From Okapia johnstoni (lineage: Eukaryota; Chordata; Mammalia; Artiodactyla; Giraffidae): a stretch of DNA of 64,000 nucleotides. Numbering within the stretch: position 1 is the first letter of the stretch; each line of letters opens with the position of its first letter. Below are positions 22,831 to 34,479 of this stretch, piece by piece. Below the pieces are notes generated by a model that ran no database searches, was not told the DNA's origin, and saw nothing but the letters and a program-made list of their open reading frames with translations. The stretch spans positions 5,849,501 to 5,913,500 of the forward strand of contig JAGTYA010000025.1 of NCBI GenBank assembly GCA_024291935.2, read 5' to 3'. A program made the translations under genes and the position numbers.

Positions 22831-23599
22831 CTTATTCTACTGTTTAGCGGTTTTGGGGTTTTTTTTTTTTTTTTTTTTTTTGGCTCTGGCCCAGAGAGGA
22901 TCATTGTGACCCACAGTCAGAGCCCAGGGCCACCAGCATAGCAACAGGCTCTTTTTGGCCTGTGGCTGTCCACCTGCCTCCCCTGCCTGGCTCCCATGAG
23001 CCCCACTCAGCCTTATGATAAATAGAAACCTTAGTTCCTTCTCATTCCTGCCTCAGGGAAACTATCCAATGAAAGGCTTACTGCACCACATTTTGCTCCC
23101 TCACCGTTGTCAACCTTAAAATAAAGCCACAGTGCTCCCTTCAGCAGCCCCTCACTGCCTTCTAACTGTCTCCACGTAGCCTTTGCTTGAACCTCCCTCG
23201 CCTGAGGGCCTCCAGTCCTTGGGATCAGCCCAGCTCTTGACAACCAAGACTTTCAAACACACACACACACACTATATTTGCAAGAAGCTCATGTGCTCCA
23301 ATAAAACCACGTGACTTACCTTTATTGATTCTGTGGCAGCCCAGGCAACAAGTCTTAACTGAAAGGCGGAGCAGGAAAACATCTAACTGCTGTCAGTTTG
23401 TTCCCCTAGCAGAGAAATCCCAGGACTGTCATTTAGGGCTGCTCAGCAGTTTCCAGTTGACAAAATATCCACAGACCATTTTCAGATTTCTCTTCCAGGA
23501 TGCCCACCCCATCCACTAGCTGGCATCACTGTGTCAATTTTGTAATTAAGGAAATTAAAACCTCTGCTGGGTTAACAAGTTGCTCAAGGTCACTGAGCC
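22831..23599. other. Intergenic, no gene seen
   Basis: This contains the T-run at 22859-22881 and an AC microsatellite at about 23256-23271. No recognisable coding sequence. Confidence 0.4.
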
Positions 23600-24140
23600 C
23601 GCTTAGGACCAGAATCATTCATGCAAATATTTACGGAGCACCTACTGTGTGCCTGATGGTGTTCTGGGTCTGAGATACAACAGAGAGGAAAACAACTGTA
23701 AGTAAATAAAATGAGGCTGCAAGAGTCCCTGCCCTCACAAAGCTGACTTTCTGGAGGGAGAGAGACATAATAAGATAAATATGCAAACTGTGTGGTTATT
23801 GGCTAGAGAGCAGGGGATGCTGGGGCTGGGGTGGTGTTTTGTATAGAATGGTCTGGGAAGACCTCACAGTCTGGGGACCAAAGTGGGTGAGAGAACCACC
23901 GATCTGGGGAGGAGCCTTCTTGGCAGAGGGACTCCAAGTCTGAGCTTGTGAGGCAGGCGTGTGCCCTGTGTGGCTGGGGAACAGCAAAGAAGCCAGGGTT
24001 TCTGGAGCTGAGTGAGCCGGGGGCAGCGTGGAGAGGTGGGGGTGGGAGTGTGTGGACCCATCCTGTGGAGATCGTGTCCTGTTCGCTCCAGGTTCACTTT
24101 GCTGAGCACAGCGTGGGGCACGCTCGGCTCATCAGAGGCT
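23600..24140 (-). mobile_element. L2-like LINE remnant
   Basis: 'gcaaatatttacggagcacc', 'tactgtgtgcctgatgg', 'aagagtccctgccctcac' and 'ggggaacagcaaagaagcc' follow reverse-oriented L2-type sequence. Confidence 0.5.
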
Positions 24141-24936
24141 GATGGCAGCTGGTGGGGCTGCAGGAGCAGATGTGGGGGAGCTGGACCCTGTGGGGGATCC
24201 AGCGTGCCATCCTCACCTGGAATCTGTCCCTGAGCTCCTTCCTTCGGGGAGCAGCCTCCGACTCACATTCCTGGCTCTTGCACTGAAAGATCGGCATGCA
24301 GATAAAAACAAGATGGGATCTGGAAGTGAAGACCCCTCGACCCCCAACCCCTGCCTCTGCTTCTCCCTGACCCCCAAGGTCACCCTCGGGGAGACTCGCA
24401 TTTGTCATCACCCCGGACAGGCTCCAGCCCACACCTCTGACCCCTGCCCTGGTCCAGGGCTGTGCCTCAGCCTGCCTGCCCTACCTGTGACCACGGAGCT
24501 CTCAGGGCCGGGACCTGAGCGAGCAGAGACTCCAGCCATGCTGAGTTCTAGGGTCCTCCATCTCACCCTCCACTTGCCAAGTTCAATCTCTACACAAAGT
24601 CAGTGCTTAATACACAAGAGAGCCCCGACTTATTACTGTGCTTTCATCAACAATACAGATGATTCCCCCCATAGGTGGGTGCTGCCAGAGGAGGGGTCCC
24701 TGCAGTTGGACACCTCTGGTGATGGGGTCATCTCAGCACAGGTGAGGATGGGGGCCTCCCTGTGTAACTGTCCACCCTGGCCCCAGCCTCCGGCCCTTCC
24801 CTGCCTGGAAGCAATGACTTGGATTAATCCTCAAGACAAAATTGCCCTCCCCACAATGCCCCCAGTCACCTGTGAGGCTCGTCCTCTGTTTGGCAAAAAT
24901 AAATTACCAGTTACTACTCCCCAAAACAGGCTTTTG
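24141..24936. other. Intergenic, no gene recognised
   Basis: A plus-strand open frame starts at 24142 and runs 307 codons, but its last about 45 codons are translated TG repeat and the rest matches no domain I know. With no splice or conservation evidence I do not call it a gene. Confidence 0.4.
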
Positions 24937-25615
24937 GCTTGGGTATGTGTGTGTTCCATGCTGGTATGTATGGTATGGGGTGTGTGTGTAGTATGTGGTA
25001 TAATGTGGTGTGATATATATGTGGTATATTTGCAATGTGTGGGGGTGTGTGTATGTGTGTGCTGAGGTGTGTGTGTATGTGGTATGTGTGTGTTCTCTAT
25101 GGTCTGTGTGTCTGATGGGTGGGGGCATATAAAAGTGTATAGTGTGTGTGTGTTTATGTGTGAAGAATAAGTGTATGGGAGGTGTGTGAGTGTGTATGTG
25201 GAGGTGGTGTGTGTATGTGGTGTGTGTGAAGAGTCTGTGTGTGGGGTGTGTGTATATGTTGAGGTGGTGTGTGTGAGGAGTATGTATATGGGGTATGTGT
25301 GTGTGACCTGGTGTGTGTGTGGTGTGGGGTGTGTGTATGTTGAGGTGGTGTGTGTATGTGGTGTGTGTGAGCAGTATGTATATGGGGTGTGTGTGTGTGA
25401 GGTGGGGTGTGTGCGTGTGTATGTTGAGGTGGTGTGTGTGAAGAGTATGTGTGTGGGGTGTGTGTGTGAGGAGTATGTGTGTGTATGTTGAGGTGGTGTG
25501 TGTGAAGAGTATGTGTAGGGGGGTATGTGTGTGAGGTGGTGTGTGTGTGTGTTGAGGTGGTGTGTGTGTGTATGTGGGGTGTGTGTGAGGTGAGGTGGGG
25601 TGAGGTGGGGTGGGG
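24937..25615. repeat. TG-rich VNTR with higher-order units
   Basis: About 680 bp of almost pure GT/GTAT/GGGGT sequence on the plus strand. A block beginning GTTGAGGTGGTGTGTGT recurs at 25258, 25339, 25423, 25487 and 25551 (spacings 81, 84, 64 and 64). The His/Thr/Pro-rich minus-strand open frames are translations of the repeat, not proteins. Confidence 0.95.
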
Positions 25616-26569
25616 GTACAAGTGTCCAGGACCAAAGCACAAGGTGAATCGTTTTGGGCTGTATCACATTTCTACCCTGAATAAACAGCCCTGACCCTTC
25701 AGAAACAGGAATCTGAAGAATTTCCCAGGTTTCCGGCAGGGCAAGGGGAAACTTGCTTTTTTCTACCTTTTAATTAAAATGCCCCACCTCCTCCAAAAGA
25801 TCAAAATGCTCCAAACTGTCTCCATTAATCAACGTGTGAATGTCACGGAGGAAGGAGACTGAGCAGAAGGAGACCAACGAGCAGAACTTTGGAGTAAAAA
25901 TCAGCCATTTATAAAGCGGCACAAAGCAGATCTGTGATTTCATTCATTTCTGGAGCGAGGCCTAGAGTCCAGGACAGAGGGCAGGGCAGCACCGTCAGGC
26001 TGGGAGGTGATGAATGAGTTATTTCAGAGCCACAGTCTTGCAGCTTTCACAGATTCAGAAGGTACACAGTCCTTCCTCCAGGCAGGGGGGTGCCTATAAA
26101 TCTGTGTGTCAGCAGACAACTGAGAGATTTAGAAGATAACAGACAGACACTGACAACCAAGAGTCTAAAAACAAAAAAGATGGTTCAGGTGGTGCAGGCA
26201 CGTGGCTGCCCACCAAAGATCTGGGTTCCCTTCCCTCACGAAGACTTGTTGCTGGGGCGGGGGGTGGCTGCCCACATTTCCCAGTGGGCAGAAGAGATGC
26301 ATGCCACTTTAGATTCGGCCCCTAGAAACCTCCTTATGAAACTCCAGCTCTCTCTGCCCATATCTGAGGGCTGGGTATCAATGTTCAGTGCAACCCTGAG
26401 AGCCAAGAGGTGAAGACAGAGGAATCTCCTTCAGCCTGGCCCCACCCCCTCATCAAGCTGGAGAGGAACAGAGTCCCTCCCCTGCTGCCTTCTCCAGAGG
26501 GTTAGACTTACAGGGATGAGAAATAAAGTCTGCCAGGTGAGCCCACCATGGTCTAGGGGTTTATATGCT
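25616..26569. other. Intergenic, no gene seen
   Basis: Unique-looking sequence between the VNTR and a SINE. No coding frame is recognised. Confidence 0.4.
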
Positions 26570-26778
26570 ATAGTTTACCTGGTAGCTCGGATGGTAAAGA
26601 CTCTATCTGCAATGCAGGAGACCCGGGTTTGATCCCTGGGTCGGGGAGATCCTCTGGAGAAGGGAATGGCAACCCACTCCAGTATTCTTGCCTGGAGAAT
26701 TCCATGCAGAGGAGCCTGGTGGGCTACAGTCCACAGGATAGCAAGAGTCAGACACAACTGAGCGACTAATGCTGCTGT
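26570..26778 (+). mobile_element. Bov-tA type SINE
   Basis: 'gtttacctggtagctcgg', 'gggtttgatccctgggtcgg', 'ggcaacccactccagtattc' and 'gtcagacacaactgagcga'. Confidence 0.9.
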
Positions 26779-26859
26779 TATACTTACATCAACAACTAGC
26801 TGATTATTTTTAAAAAAATTATTGCTAAAGATGGCTGGTAGACAAGATACTAGCAGATT

Positions 26860-26999
26860 GGGACTCCACCGGTGGTCCAATGGCTGGGGCTCCGAGTTCC
26901 CGAGGCAGGGGGCTTGGGTTCCATCCCTGGTCAGGGAACTAGTTCCTGAACACTTCAGCTGAGACCCGGCTCAGCCAAATAAATAAAATATTTTTTTAA
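26860..26999 (+). mobile_element. CHR-type SINE
   Basis: 'tgggactccaccggtggtcc', 'ccatccctggtcagggaact' and 'gacccggctcagccaaataa'. Confidence 0.83.
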
Positions 27000-27365
27000 A
27001 AGATACTAGCAGACCATCAAGGTGTTAGTGCATAATTAAGGGGTTGCAGTGCAGGTAAGAACAATGTAACTGGTAACTGAGCTCTACTGCACTCACTAAA
27101 AGGGGAACTGACTCCTAAGGTGGTAATTTTTGAAGGAGTTGAATACTGGCCAAAGCATGTTATGCTCTTTCCAATACACCATATTGCTCTCCTGGTACCT
27201 ATGGTTTCTAAGAGCAGGATCCCTGTGTTTTATCTTGGCAGTCTCAAGTGCTGATTGGTGAAATCACAGTGCTATACTTCAAAAGTCTCTCAGACCTAGT
27301 TAAAAACTAGATAAGGTGTTCTGAAAATAATATGACATGTATGCTTTAGGAAAAATTTAAAGCAA

Positions 27366-27560
27366 TAGGTGGCTCAGTGGTAAAGAATCTGCCTGCCAAT
27401 GCAGGAGACTGGGTTTTGACCCCTAGGTTGGGAAGATTCTCTGGAGGAGGAAATGGCAACATGTTCCATGATTCTTGCCTGGGAAATCGCATGGCCAGAG
27501 AAGCCTGGCGTATTACAGTCCATGGGTTGCAATGAGTTGGACGCAACTGAGAACATATGA
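27366..27560 (+). mobile_element. Bov-tA type SINE
   Basis: 'ggtggctcagtggtaaagaa', 'tgcctgccaatgcaggagac', 'tgattcttgcctgggaaat' and 'gagttggacgcaactgag'. Confidence 0.88.
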
Positions 27561-27574
27561 AAAAAATGAAAAGA

Positions 27575-27945
27575 TGTTAGTAGTTGTTTTAGTTCTTGAT
27601 GCTATAACAAAGTACCATAGACTGCAGGGCTGATAAACAGCAGAAACGTATTCCTCACAGTTCTGAATGCTGAAGTCTGAGATCCGGGTGCCAGCTTGCT
27701 AGAGTTCTGCTGAGAACCCTCTTCGGGTTGAAGACTGCTGACTTATGTCTTCACGTGGCAGGATGCAGGGAGGAAGCAAGCTCTTCTGTGACTCTCATGA
27801 GGACACTAATCCCACCCACAAGGGCCGCACCCTCATGACCTCACCCAGTCACCTCCAAAGCCCCACCTGCTAGGCACCGTTACCTTTGAAAGTATGGTCT
27901 CAACATACGCATTTCAGGGGGACACAAATATCCAGACCATACTAA
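27575..27945 (-). mobile_element. MST/MaLR-type (ERVL) solo LTR
   Basis: In reverse orientation: 'gctataacaaagtaccatag', 'ttcctcacagttctgaatgc', 'atgaggacactaatcccacc', 'ctcatgacctcacccagtca' and 'ggggacacaaatatccagac'. It is an old solo LTR with no viral genes. Confidence 0.8.
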
Positions 27946-28643
27946 AAATCCATTACAGTTAATTATTAATCAAAACTAAATTTCTATTACTAGCAAGCTA
28001 ATGTGTTATCTGACAACTAACAGGTGAAGTGATAACTAAGAATGGAGATGCTCGATGACGTCTGGCTTTTCAGCCTACTTCCATGCAGTGGCTGCTCTGT
28101 GTCCTGCCCACAGGCAGAGAGCCCCCTGTGGCACCCACCTCTCAAAGCCCCACTGGCCCGGCCTGGCCCTGTTTCTCAAGAAGGGAATGACATGCCTTTT
28201 CCCTGATGAATGACATTCCAGGCTCAGAGAACAGTGTCACCTTTGGGGTGGCCCTGCCTTCCTGGTTGACCCCACAGTGTCCACTCTACCCACTCAACAC
28301 TGACCCCTCACCTCACAGGGTCTCAGGAAGAGGATTCCTGCCCAGGCCCAGTTCTCCTCCCGGTCCTGAGGGGAGCCCGTGAGAGTGCTGGTGCAGCGGG
28401 TGTGGCAGGCAACTCCACCTCTGGGTGGGGCTGGGCGAACCAGCCCTAAGCGATCCCAGAGGAAAGGATGGTCTGGGGAAGGATGTTCTGGGATGCTGTG
28501 AGGTTAGGCAGCTCTCACCCACGGGCCCAGGCCAGGTCTCCCCTGCTCTTGTCCATGGGATTTTCCTCTTGGTATTCGGAGTGGAGCCAAGTTGACCCCC
28601 TGACTTCTAGGTTCCACTGATGGGGCTCAAAGGTGATGGGTCA
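27946..28643. other. Intergenic, no gene seen
   Basis: Unique-looking sequence, GC-richer from 28080 to 28560. No gene is recognised. Confidence 0.4.
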
Positions 28644-28985
28644 GGACTTCCCTGGTGGCCCAGTGGTTAAGAATCTGCCTTTCTGGGATGGGGAGGGAGG
28701 TGGGAGGAAATTTCAGGATGGCGGACACATGTACATCCATGGCTGATTCATGTCAGTGTATGGCAAAAACCACTACAATATGTAAAGCAATTAGCCTCCA
28801 ATTAAAATAAATAAATAAATTAAAAAAAAAAAAAAACAATCTGCCTTTCAATGCCAGGGTTGTGGGTTTGATCCCTGGTCAGGGAACTAAGACCCCACAT
28901 GCTGCAGGGCAACTGAGCCAGAGCATCACAATGAAGATTCTGTGTATCACAGCTAAGACCTGACACAGCCAAATAAATCCATAAA
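28644..28985 (+). mobile_element. CHR-type SINE split by an L1 3' fragment
   Basis: The SINE head is at 28644-28683 ('ggacttccctggtggcccag') and the remainder at about 28837-28985 ('gggtttgatccctggtcag', 'gacctgacacagcc'). They are separated by an L1 insertion bounded by the 12-bp duplication AATCTGCCTTTC. Confidence 0.9.
28684..28837 (+). mobile_element. L1 3' end inserted into the SINE
   Basis: 'tgggaggaaatttcaggatg', 'catggctgattcatgtcag', 'tatgtaaagcaattagcctc' and a terminal A-rich tail (28812-28836). It is 5'-truncated, about 155 bp. Confidence 0.88.
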
Positions 28986-31519
28986 TATTAAAGGTGATGG
29001 GTCCCTGGGAGACCTCAGGCCCGGGCTCAGAGAGAAAGACCAGATCCATCCCCGGGCACCAAGTAGGTGCTCACCCAGCTGTCCTTGGATCAGTGAGTGT
29101 GGGCTTGGCAGTTCTTGACAACTGGAGAGAGAGTCAGAAATCAAGGCTGTGTTGGCAAACCCAGGAGGTTCAGGGCTGGTCTGCATCAAGGCCTGTAGGA
29201 AGTGGTGCAGTGGAGCAGCGTTGGGCTCGCTGCCAGCCTCTCATATGGTCCTGAGCTCAGCCCCTTCTGTGGTAAGGCTCCCAGAACAGGGCTGAGCACC
29301 AAGCTAGCCCTCAGAAAATGGCAAATGTTCTTACTGCTGCTGATACGAGGGCATCTCAGGCACACCCAGTGGGGTGTTCCACACAGGCCGGCTCTTTCAG
29401 AGGCCAGACAAGACCTGGAATTCAAGCGCAGAGCTGGAGGCGCTCGGAGGTGAATCATGAGTGTCGGATTCCAGGCGCCTGACTCTGGCAGGCCTGGCCG
29501 CCACCTCCCCCCAGGGCCTTGTTACCCCTGCCTCCCCTCCGTCACGTGGGCAGGCGTGATGGAGACCTGCAGTGAGGTCACCCATTCTGGACGATCGCTG
29601 GCCCCACCCCTGCATCCAAGGCCTCTGCCCGCAGGACTGGTCTTTCCCCAGATGTTCCCGGCCGCCCCCTCCCTGCCAGCCCTGCTCGCCCACTCACTCT
29701 GGGGATTCCCTCTTGTTCATGGCTGGCCATCCCAGATTCCGATCTCCAGACTCATCAGCTTGGATGAGAGTCTTTGGCCACACACCCTCTGAAAGTCAGA
29801 CGGATCAGCCCACGAAACAGATGTTTTCTGCTTGCTCGTCTCAGAGGAAGAAATGGCGGGGGGGAGGGGGTGCAGACTCTTCTCATTTGGTCTATCTTGA
29901 TGTCTTCCACAGTTAAGAGCATTTACTTCCAGAGCTAAATTCTGTCTGGTGGTACCACCGGGCTTTTCCAGGGGTACCCCTGAGTGGAATGAGCACAGAA
30001 TGGGATTGGAAATACTCCCATCACTCACTGCAGGGCCCCAAGCAAGTCTCGGCCTGGGTGAGTCATGGTCTTATCATCTGCAGAAGGGGGATGATGGCTT
30101 GCGGTTTGGCCTCATCACTGTTTATAATGCAGTGGCACTGCCTGGAGACCCTACCCCCACCCCAGAAAAGGGTACCAGGGCAGCCTCGAGGTAGCTCAGC
30201 TTGCCCTCATCCCATCCTGTGTTCATCCGTGTCTCTTGTGACTCGGCGTCTGTCTGGAACCTTTCCTTGCCCCCCAGGCTGGCTGCTTCTCAAGCTTGGA
30301 TTCGCACCCTCTCTCCTAGTGGTGGTCACCTTGGATGCTCCCCCAGGTCCTCCTCACAGGCAGGGGTGCCTGGCCCCAGCTCCCACACATGCTGGTTGTT
30401 GACGGCTCGGCTATGCTCCTCTCCGGAAACCTACCCTGAGCCAGTGGGAGTCCCTCCATCCCAAGATGCCCAGAAAATTATTAACTACCTCCCTCCACCT
30501 TGGGCTGGCCCACAGCCAGTGATGGATGGATTTGGGGTAAAAAAAGCCCAGCCTGCTTCCTCAAGGAGCATCTGCGGTGAGGTGAGTCAGGAGTGTTGGG
30601 CTGCATTCTACGGGGCCACATACACACACCAGAGCTCCAGTTTAGAATTCCTGGGACAGAAAGAACAAGCTGTATTTCCTCCCAGGACACCCCACTTTTT
30701 CCCTCCCGGAAGGCAGGTTGGAGAAAGCATGAGCTGTGAACAGGAAGGCAGAACTGGGGCTGAATCCTGGCTCAAGCAGTTATCTAGCGGCAGGACGTAG
30801 GTAACTTGCTATACTTTGCTAGGCTTCCGTTTCCTTCCTTAAAGACTGTTGGTCATAATTCTCACTTTGCAGCATTGCTGTGAGGGTTGAAGAGAAGCAG
30901 CAAAACCCCCTGCATGGTGCCTGGTGCACACAGGGACCCTGGAGGCTTGACTGCCTCCTTCCCTTCCCTGCTGGGAGGAGAAAGACCAAGAGGGCAGCAG
31001 GTGGTGGAGACCGGGGCAGCTGGTGCAGGAACCAAGCCCTCTGGCCTGAGCAGTGGCCCGGCAGGAATGTTGTCAGCCCAGGTGCATGGCTGGGCACACT
31101 AGCAGCCTCCTAATTTCGACTTGGGCTCAGATCAGGAATCAAACCACCTAGAGATTAAAACCAAAGCCAACTTCGGATGCTCAGCTTTAGGTTTGGAGTC
31201 TATCCTGTCTGAGCACTGGCCTGCCAGGAAGCCCGTGGGCTGTGAGTGGCTCGCAAGGACTTCAGGTAGACTTCTTCATGTGGCCTCAAACCTCCAGCTC
31301 ACATCACTGGGCCATCTGCCCCCAGAAGCCTCAGGCTGTCAATCAGGGAACCCTAAGCTAAGGCAGCACAGAGGCAATAAGAATAATGGCCACTCCGTGC
31401 AGTCACGAGGCGTCCTAGAGGGCCCCAAGCTTCCAGCCAACATCTGAGTTTTCCTCAGTCTATACTTCCAAGATGGGCAATGAGGTGAGGGGTCTGGTAG
31501 ACACGGTGGGTGGCACAAG
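28986..31519. other. Intergenic, no gene seen; two MIR remnants
   Basis: MIR-like sequence lies at about 29985-30140 ('gtcttatcatctgcagaagg') and about 30720-30930 ('aatcctggctcaagcagtta', 'ttgctgtgagggttgaag'), both plus orientation. Open frames of up to 199 codons (30201-30800) overlap these and lack domains or splice evidence. Confidence 0.45.
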
Positions 31520-31925
31520 GGGATTTGGAGGCCAGAGGACCGGGGTTTAGATCCAGTTCTTTTACTTACTGTGGGGCCGTGGTAAAGAATCCACATACTG
31601 ATGCAGGAGATGCAAGAGATTCAGGTTCGATCCCAAGCTTGGGAAGATGCCCTGGAGAAGGAAATGGCAACCTACTCCAGTATTCTTGCCTGGAAAATCC
31701 CATGGACAGAGGAGCCTGGCAGTCTACACTCCACCGGGTTGCAAAAGAGTTGGACATGACTTAGTGACTTAACAACAGAAACAACAAAAAGCTTCTACTT
31801 ATTAGCTGTGCAAACTGAGCAAATTACTGAACCTCAGAACCTGGGTTTCTTCATATTTATGACAGACTCATTCTTTCCCTCTAGGGTTTTAGTGGAAATT
31901 AAATGACATAATGCAAGGGAACTTG
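31520..31925 (+). mobile_element. MIR SINE split by a Bov-tA SINE
   Basis: MIR pieces are 'accggggtttagatccagtt' before and 'ttagctgtgcaaactgagc...tttagtggaaattaaatgac' after the insertion at about 31572-31789. Near-identical CTTTTACTTA and CTTCTACTTA flank it. Confidence 0.7.
31575..31788 (+). mobile_element. Bov-tA type SINE inserted in MIR
   Basis: 'gtggtaaagaatccacatac', 'aggttcgatcccaagcttgg', 'ggcaacctactccagtattc' and 'gagttggacatgacttagtg'. Confidence 0.88.
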
Positions 31926-32529
31926 TTCAGTCCAGGTTTTGACCTAATCAAGGCAGTTAATAAAGGACTGAGATCATTCCCCACCCCAGGGATCAGGTTT
32001 TTCTGTTCAGTTGTTTCCATTACACCAACTAGCTCAGTGATACCAATGAGATCCCCTGTTTTTAAAACTTTTTCTCCTCTTGGAGAAGAAGTTCTTTAAA
32101 GACATGCTGTTTAGTCCAGTGGTCTTGAAACTTTACTCACCCACTGTTCTGGCCAGATTATGTGCTAATAAAGGGATCCCTGCCCTCATCTTACTGACAG
32201 ACTCAAGATCACTTAGCTTACTTTAGGAATAAACAAGACAATGAGGCAAATGCACTCACTCCCCTCCTTGAACCAAAGATCCTCATCTGTTTGCTTATAG
32301 TGAATCTGCATTTGTTGGTACATGCCATAGGATTTTGTCCACTCAGGTCAGCTCTGGGAACTTCTTAAATACCTGCTCCAGAGTTCTGGCCCCTGCCTTC
32401 CCTTCCAGTCCAAGTCTTTCCTGACTCTGCTTCGCTGTGTTTTGGTCCTGGACCAAATTCATCCCAGTTAAGCTGAAGGTTAGGGAGAGAAAGGACTAGT
32501 TAGACATTATGGTTCAAATGAATCAATTA
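31926..32529. other. Intergenic, no gene seen
   Basis: AT-rich unique-looking sequence downstream of LARS2. Nothing coding is recognised. Confidence 0.4.
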
Positions 32530-32880
32530 ATCCAGTGGTTCTCAAACTTAGCTAGCCACTAGAATCACCTGTGGAGCACCTGTGTCGGCTTCCCTGTAGC
32601 TCAGACTGTAAAGAATCTGCCTGCAATTCAGGAGACCCGAGTTCGATTCCTGGGTTAGGAAGATCCCCTGGAGAAGGAAATGGCTACCCACTCCAGTATT
32701 CTTGCCAGAGAATTCCATGGGCAGAGGAGACCATGGGGTCTTGAAGAGTCGGACATGACTGAATGACTAACAATCAACAATCAATCAAATGTGGAGATTC
32801 TATTAATCATATCCCTTATGCCCAAGTGCACTTGAGATCAGTTATACCAGGATTGCTGGGCATGGGGACCAGGCAGAGTA
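32530..32880 (+). mobile_element. MER5A-like element split by a Bov-tA SINE
   Basis: 'ccagtggttctcaaacttag' and 'actagaatcacctgtggagc' are MER5A start sequence. The SINE at 32587-32775 interrupts it, and 'attgctgggcatggggacc' may be its continuation. Confidence 0.55.
32587..32775 (+). mobile_element. Bov-tA type SINE
   Basis: 'ggcttccctgtagctcagac', 'gagttcgattcctgggttag', 'ggctacccactccagtattc' and 'gtcggacatgactgaatgac'. Confidence 0.9.
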
Positions 32881-33112
32881 TTAAGCTTGAGCCAAGTGAC
32901 TTAGCTGCTGTTTCTGAGTCAGTACCGTCTACCATGGTTGGTAAGTTCCCCATGCATCCCACTTTATAACAGTCCACATGGAGTCAGGCACACAGCCAGG
33001 GCTTCAGAGAATAACAGAATAGCTCAGTGTGTTCCTGATTAACTCCTAGAATTGGAATATGGTGACTATCCCAGGATCATACATTTGTCCCGAAGTCATA
33101 TATGACAAACAT

Positions 33113-33118
33113 TTTATT
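33113..33118 (-). terminator. LARS2: LARS2 candidate poly(A) signal AATAAA
   Basis: This is the first canonical hexamer on the minus strand downstream of the LARS2 stop codon. T/G-containing sequence follows ('tgtttgtcatatatg'). It is a candidate only. Confidence 0.55.
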
Positions 33119-33811
33119 CCATTAAAAAAAAAGTCATCTGTTAACTGCTGAACTGCAGGGGACCACATTTGAGCCTACTTCAGAAAAAGGCATTGGGGAA
33201 CAAATACAGACTTGCAGCGTAACAACATGTCTGGATTCTCCTCCTCTCCCCGTATTAGATAGTACTCAGTGGGGCTTGAGGCCAATTCTGGTGAGAACAC
33301 CTGACCTCTGACTTCACCAAAACCCAGGATCACCCTAACATACGTCACACTGGGGTCTTCCTGGCAGCCAGCTGCTGTGGCTGGAGCACAGGAGGCGACA
33401 CCCTGGTGACCCCAGCCCCCCACCCCCACCCCTGCTGGCGGTGGACTCGTTCTTCCTAACGACAGGCTCTGGGGGCCACACCCAGGGCGGCATTGCCATC
33501 TGGGGCGCACATGAGCAGACGCCCTGTTGAGCTGTGGCAGGCTCTGAGATGGGTTCTGTCCAGGCTGGAAGCAGCTTGGTTCCGCTTCACTTCACAGCAA
33601 ACGTGACACCCTGAGGGGGCAGTCGGGAGGGGCTGCTCCCCATTCACAGTGGGAAGCGGTGCTTCACCCAAGGGCCTGAGGATCGGCATCAGAGCAAGCC
33701 CGGCAGGCAAGTCCAGCTGAGCCGGGGTGGAGACAGCCAGCCAGGCAGGGCTGAGGAGCCCGGGTGCAGGCAGCCAGACTAGCCCTGCTTGTCTCTTGAT
33801 TCCCAGCAATT

Positions 33812-33937
33812 TCTTCTTCTTCTTTTTGGCTGTGCCAGCCATGCGGGATCTTAGTTTCCCGACTAGGGATCGAATCGGGGTCCAGAGCAGTGAAAGCACC
33901 AGGTCCAAACCACTGGACGGCCAGGGAATTCCTCTGA
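33812..33937 (-). mobile_element. CHR-type SINE within the LARS2 3' UTR
   Basis: In reverse orientation on the plus strand: 'tttttggctgtgccagccat', 'gactagggatcgaatcgggg' and 'actggacggccagggaattc'. Its sense strand is the LARS2 sense strand. Confidence 0.88.
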
Positions 33938-34479
33938 GTGACTTCTGAAGACGCCAGTGTCCATGCTGCACGTGGATATCTGGATCCAGCCTGAAGACAG
34001 GAGACCATCTGCCGTGAGGCTGAGGCTCCATCACCGATCAACAGTGACTGCTCGAGCTGCTCCTGAGCCCCCGACATCCCCGGTGTAGCCTCACGCTCCT
34101 CAGACCTGCCAAAGGCATTGCAGTTTCCGGGGTCCAGAGGCGTCCAGGCTGCTCGAGAGGGTGTTCAGGCTCATCTGCTTCTCTTTTCACCTTCCCGCTC
34201 CCACCCGGCCAAATCTCTGGGGGCTTCCCGTGGGGCTAGACGCTTCCCACACCTGCAATGGCGGAGGTTTGCGCTCCCCACCTCGCTTCACCCATATTTC
34301 TCCTCTGCCCCTACCCACCCTCACCCCGGCACCAGATCACACTGCAGAGGTGCCCTGCGGATGCCAGCCCGTCAGAATGCAAAGGCAGACATTCGAGACA
34401 CTGGGCTTTTCCCTGAGCCGGGGCCCCAGACTCCTTCCTTCGCCCCAGACCTAGCAGAGGGGCCGCAGCGGGCCTGCAG

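Larger units (their letters stand above)
33095..34479 (-). other. LARS2: LARS2 3' untranslated region (predicted)
   Basis: This is the predicted 3' UTR downstream of the TGA at 34480-34482. The first AATAAA on the minus strand after the stop is at 33113-33118, giving a UTR of about 1.37 kb. It contains a same-sense CHR SINE. The exact cleavage site is inferred, not seen, and alternative poly(A) sites are possible. Confidence 0.6.

Noticed and set aside
24142..25065. 307-codon plus-strand open frame
   Set aside because: The last part is translated TG repeat, the rest has no recognisable domain, no splice evidence and ordinary intergenic context. Most likely chance.
24831..25667. Long His/Thr/Pro-rich minus-strand open frames
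   Set aside because: They are translations of the TG/CA VNTR in several frames at once, which is a repeat artefact.
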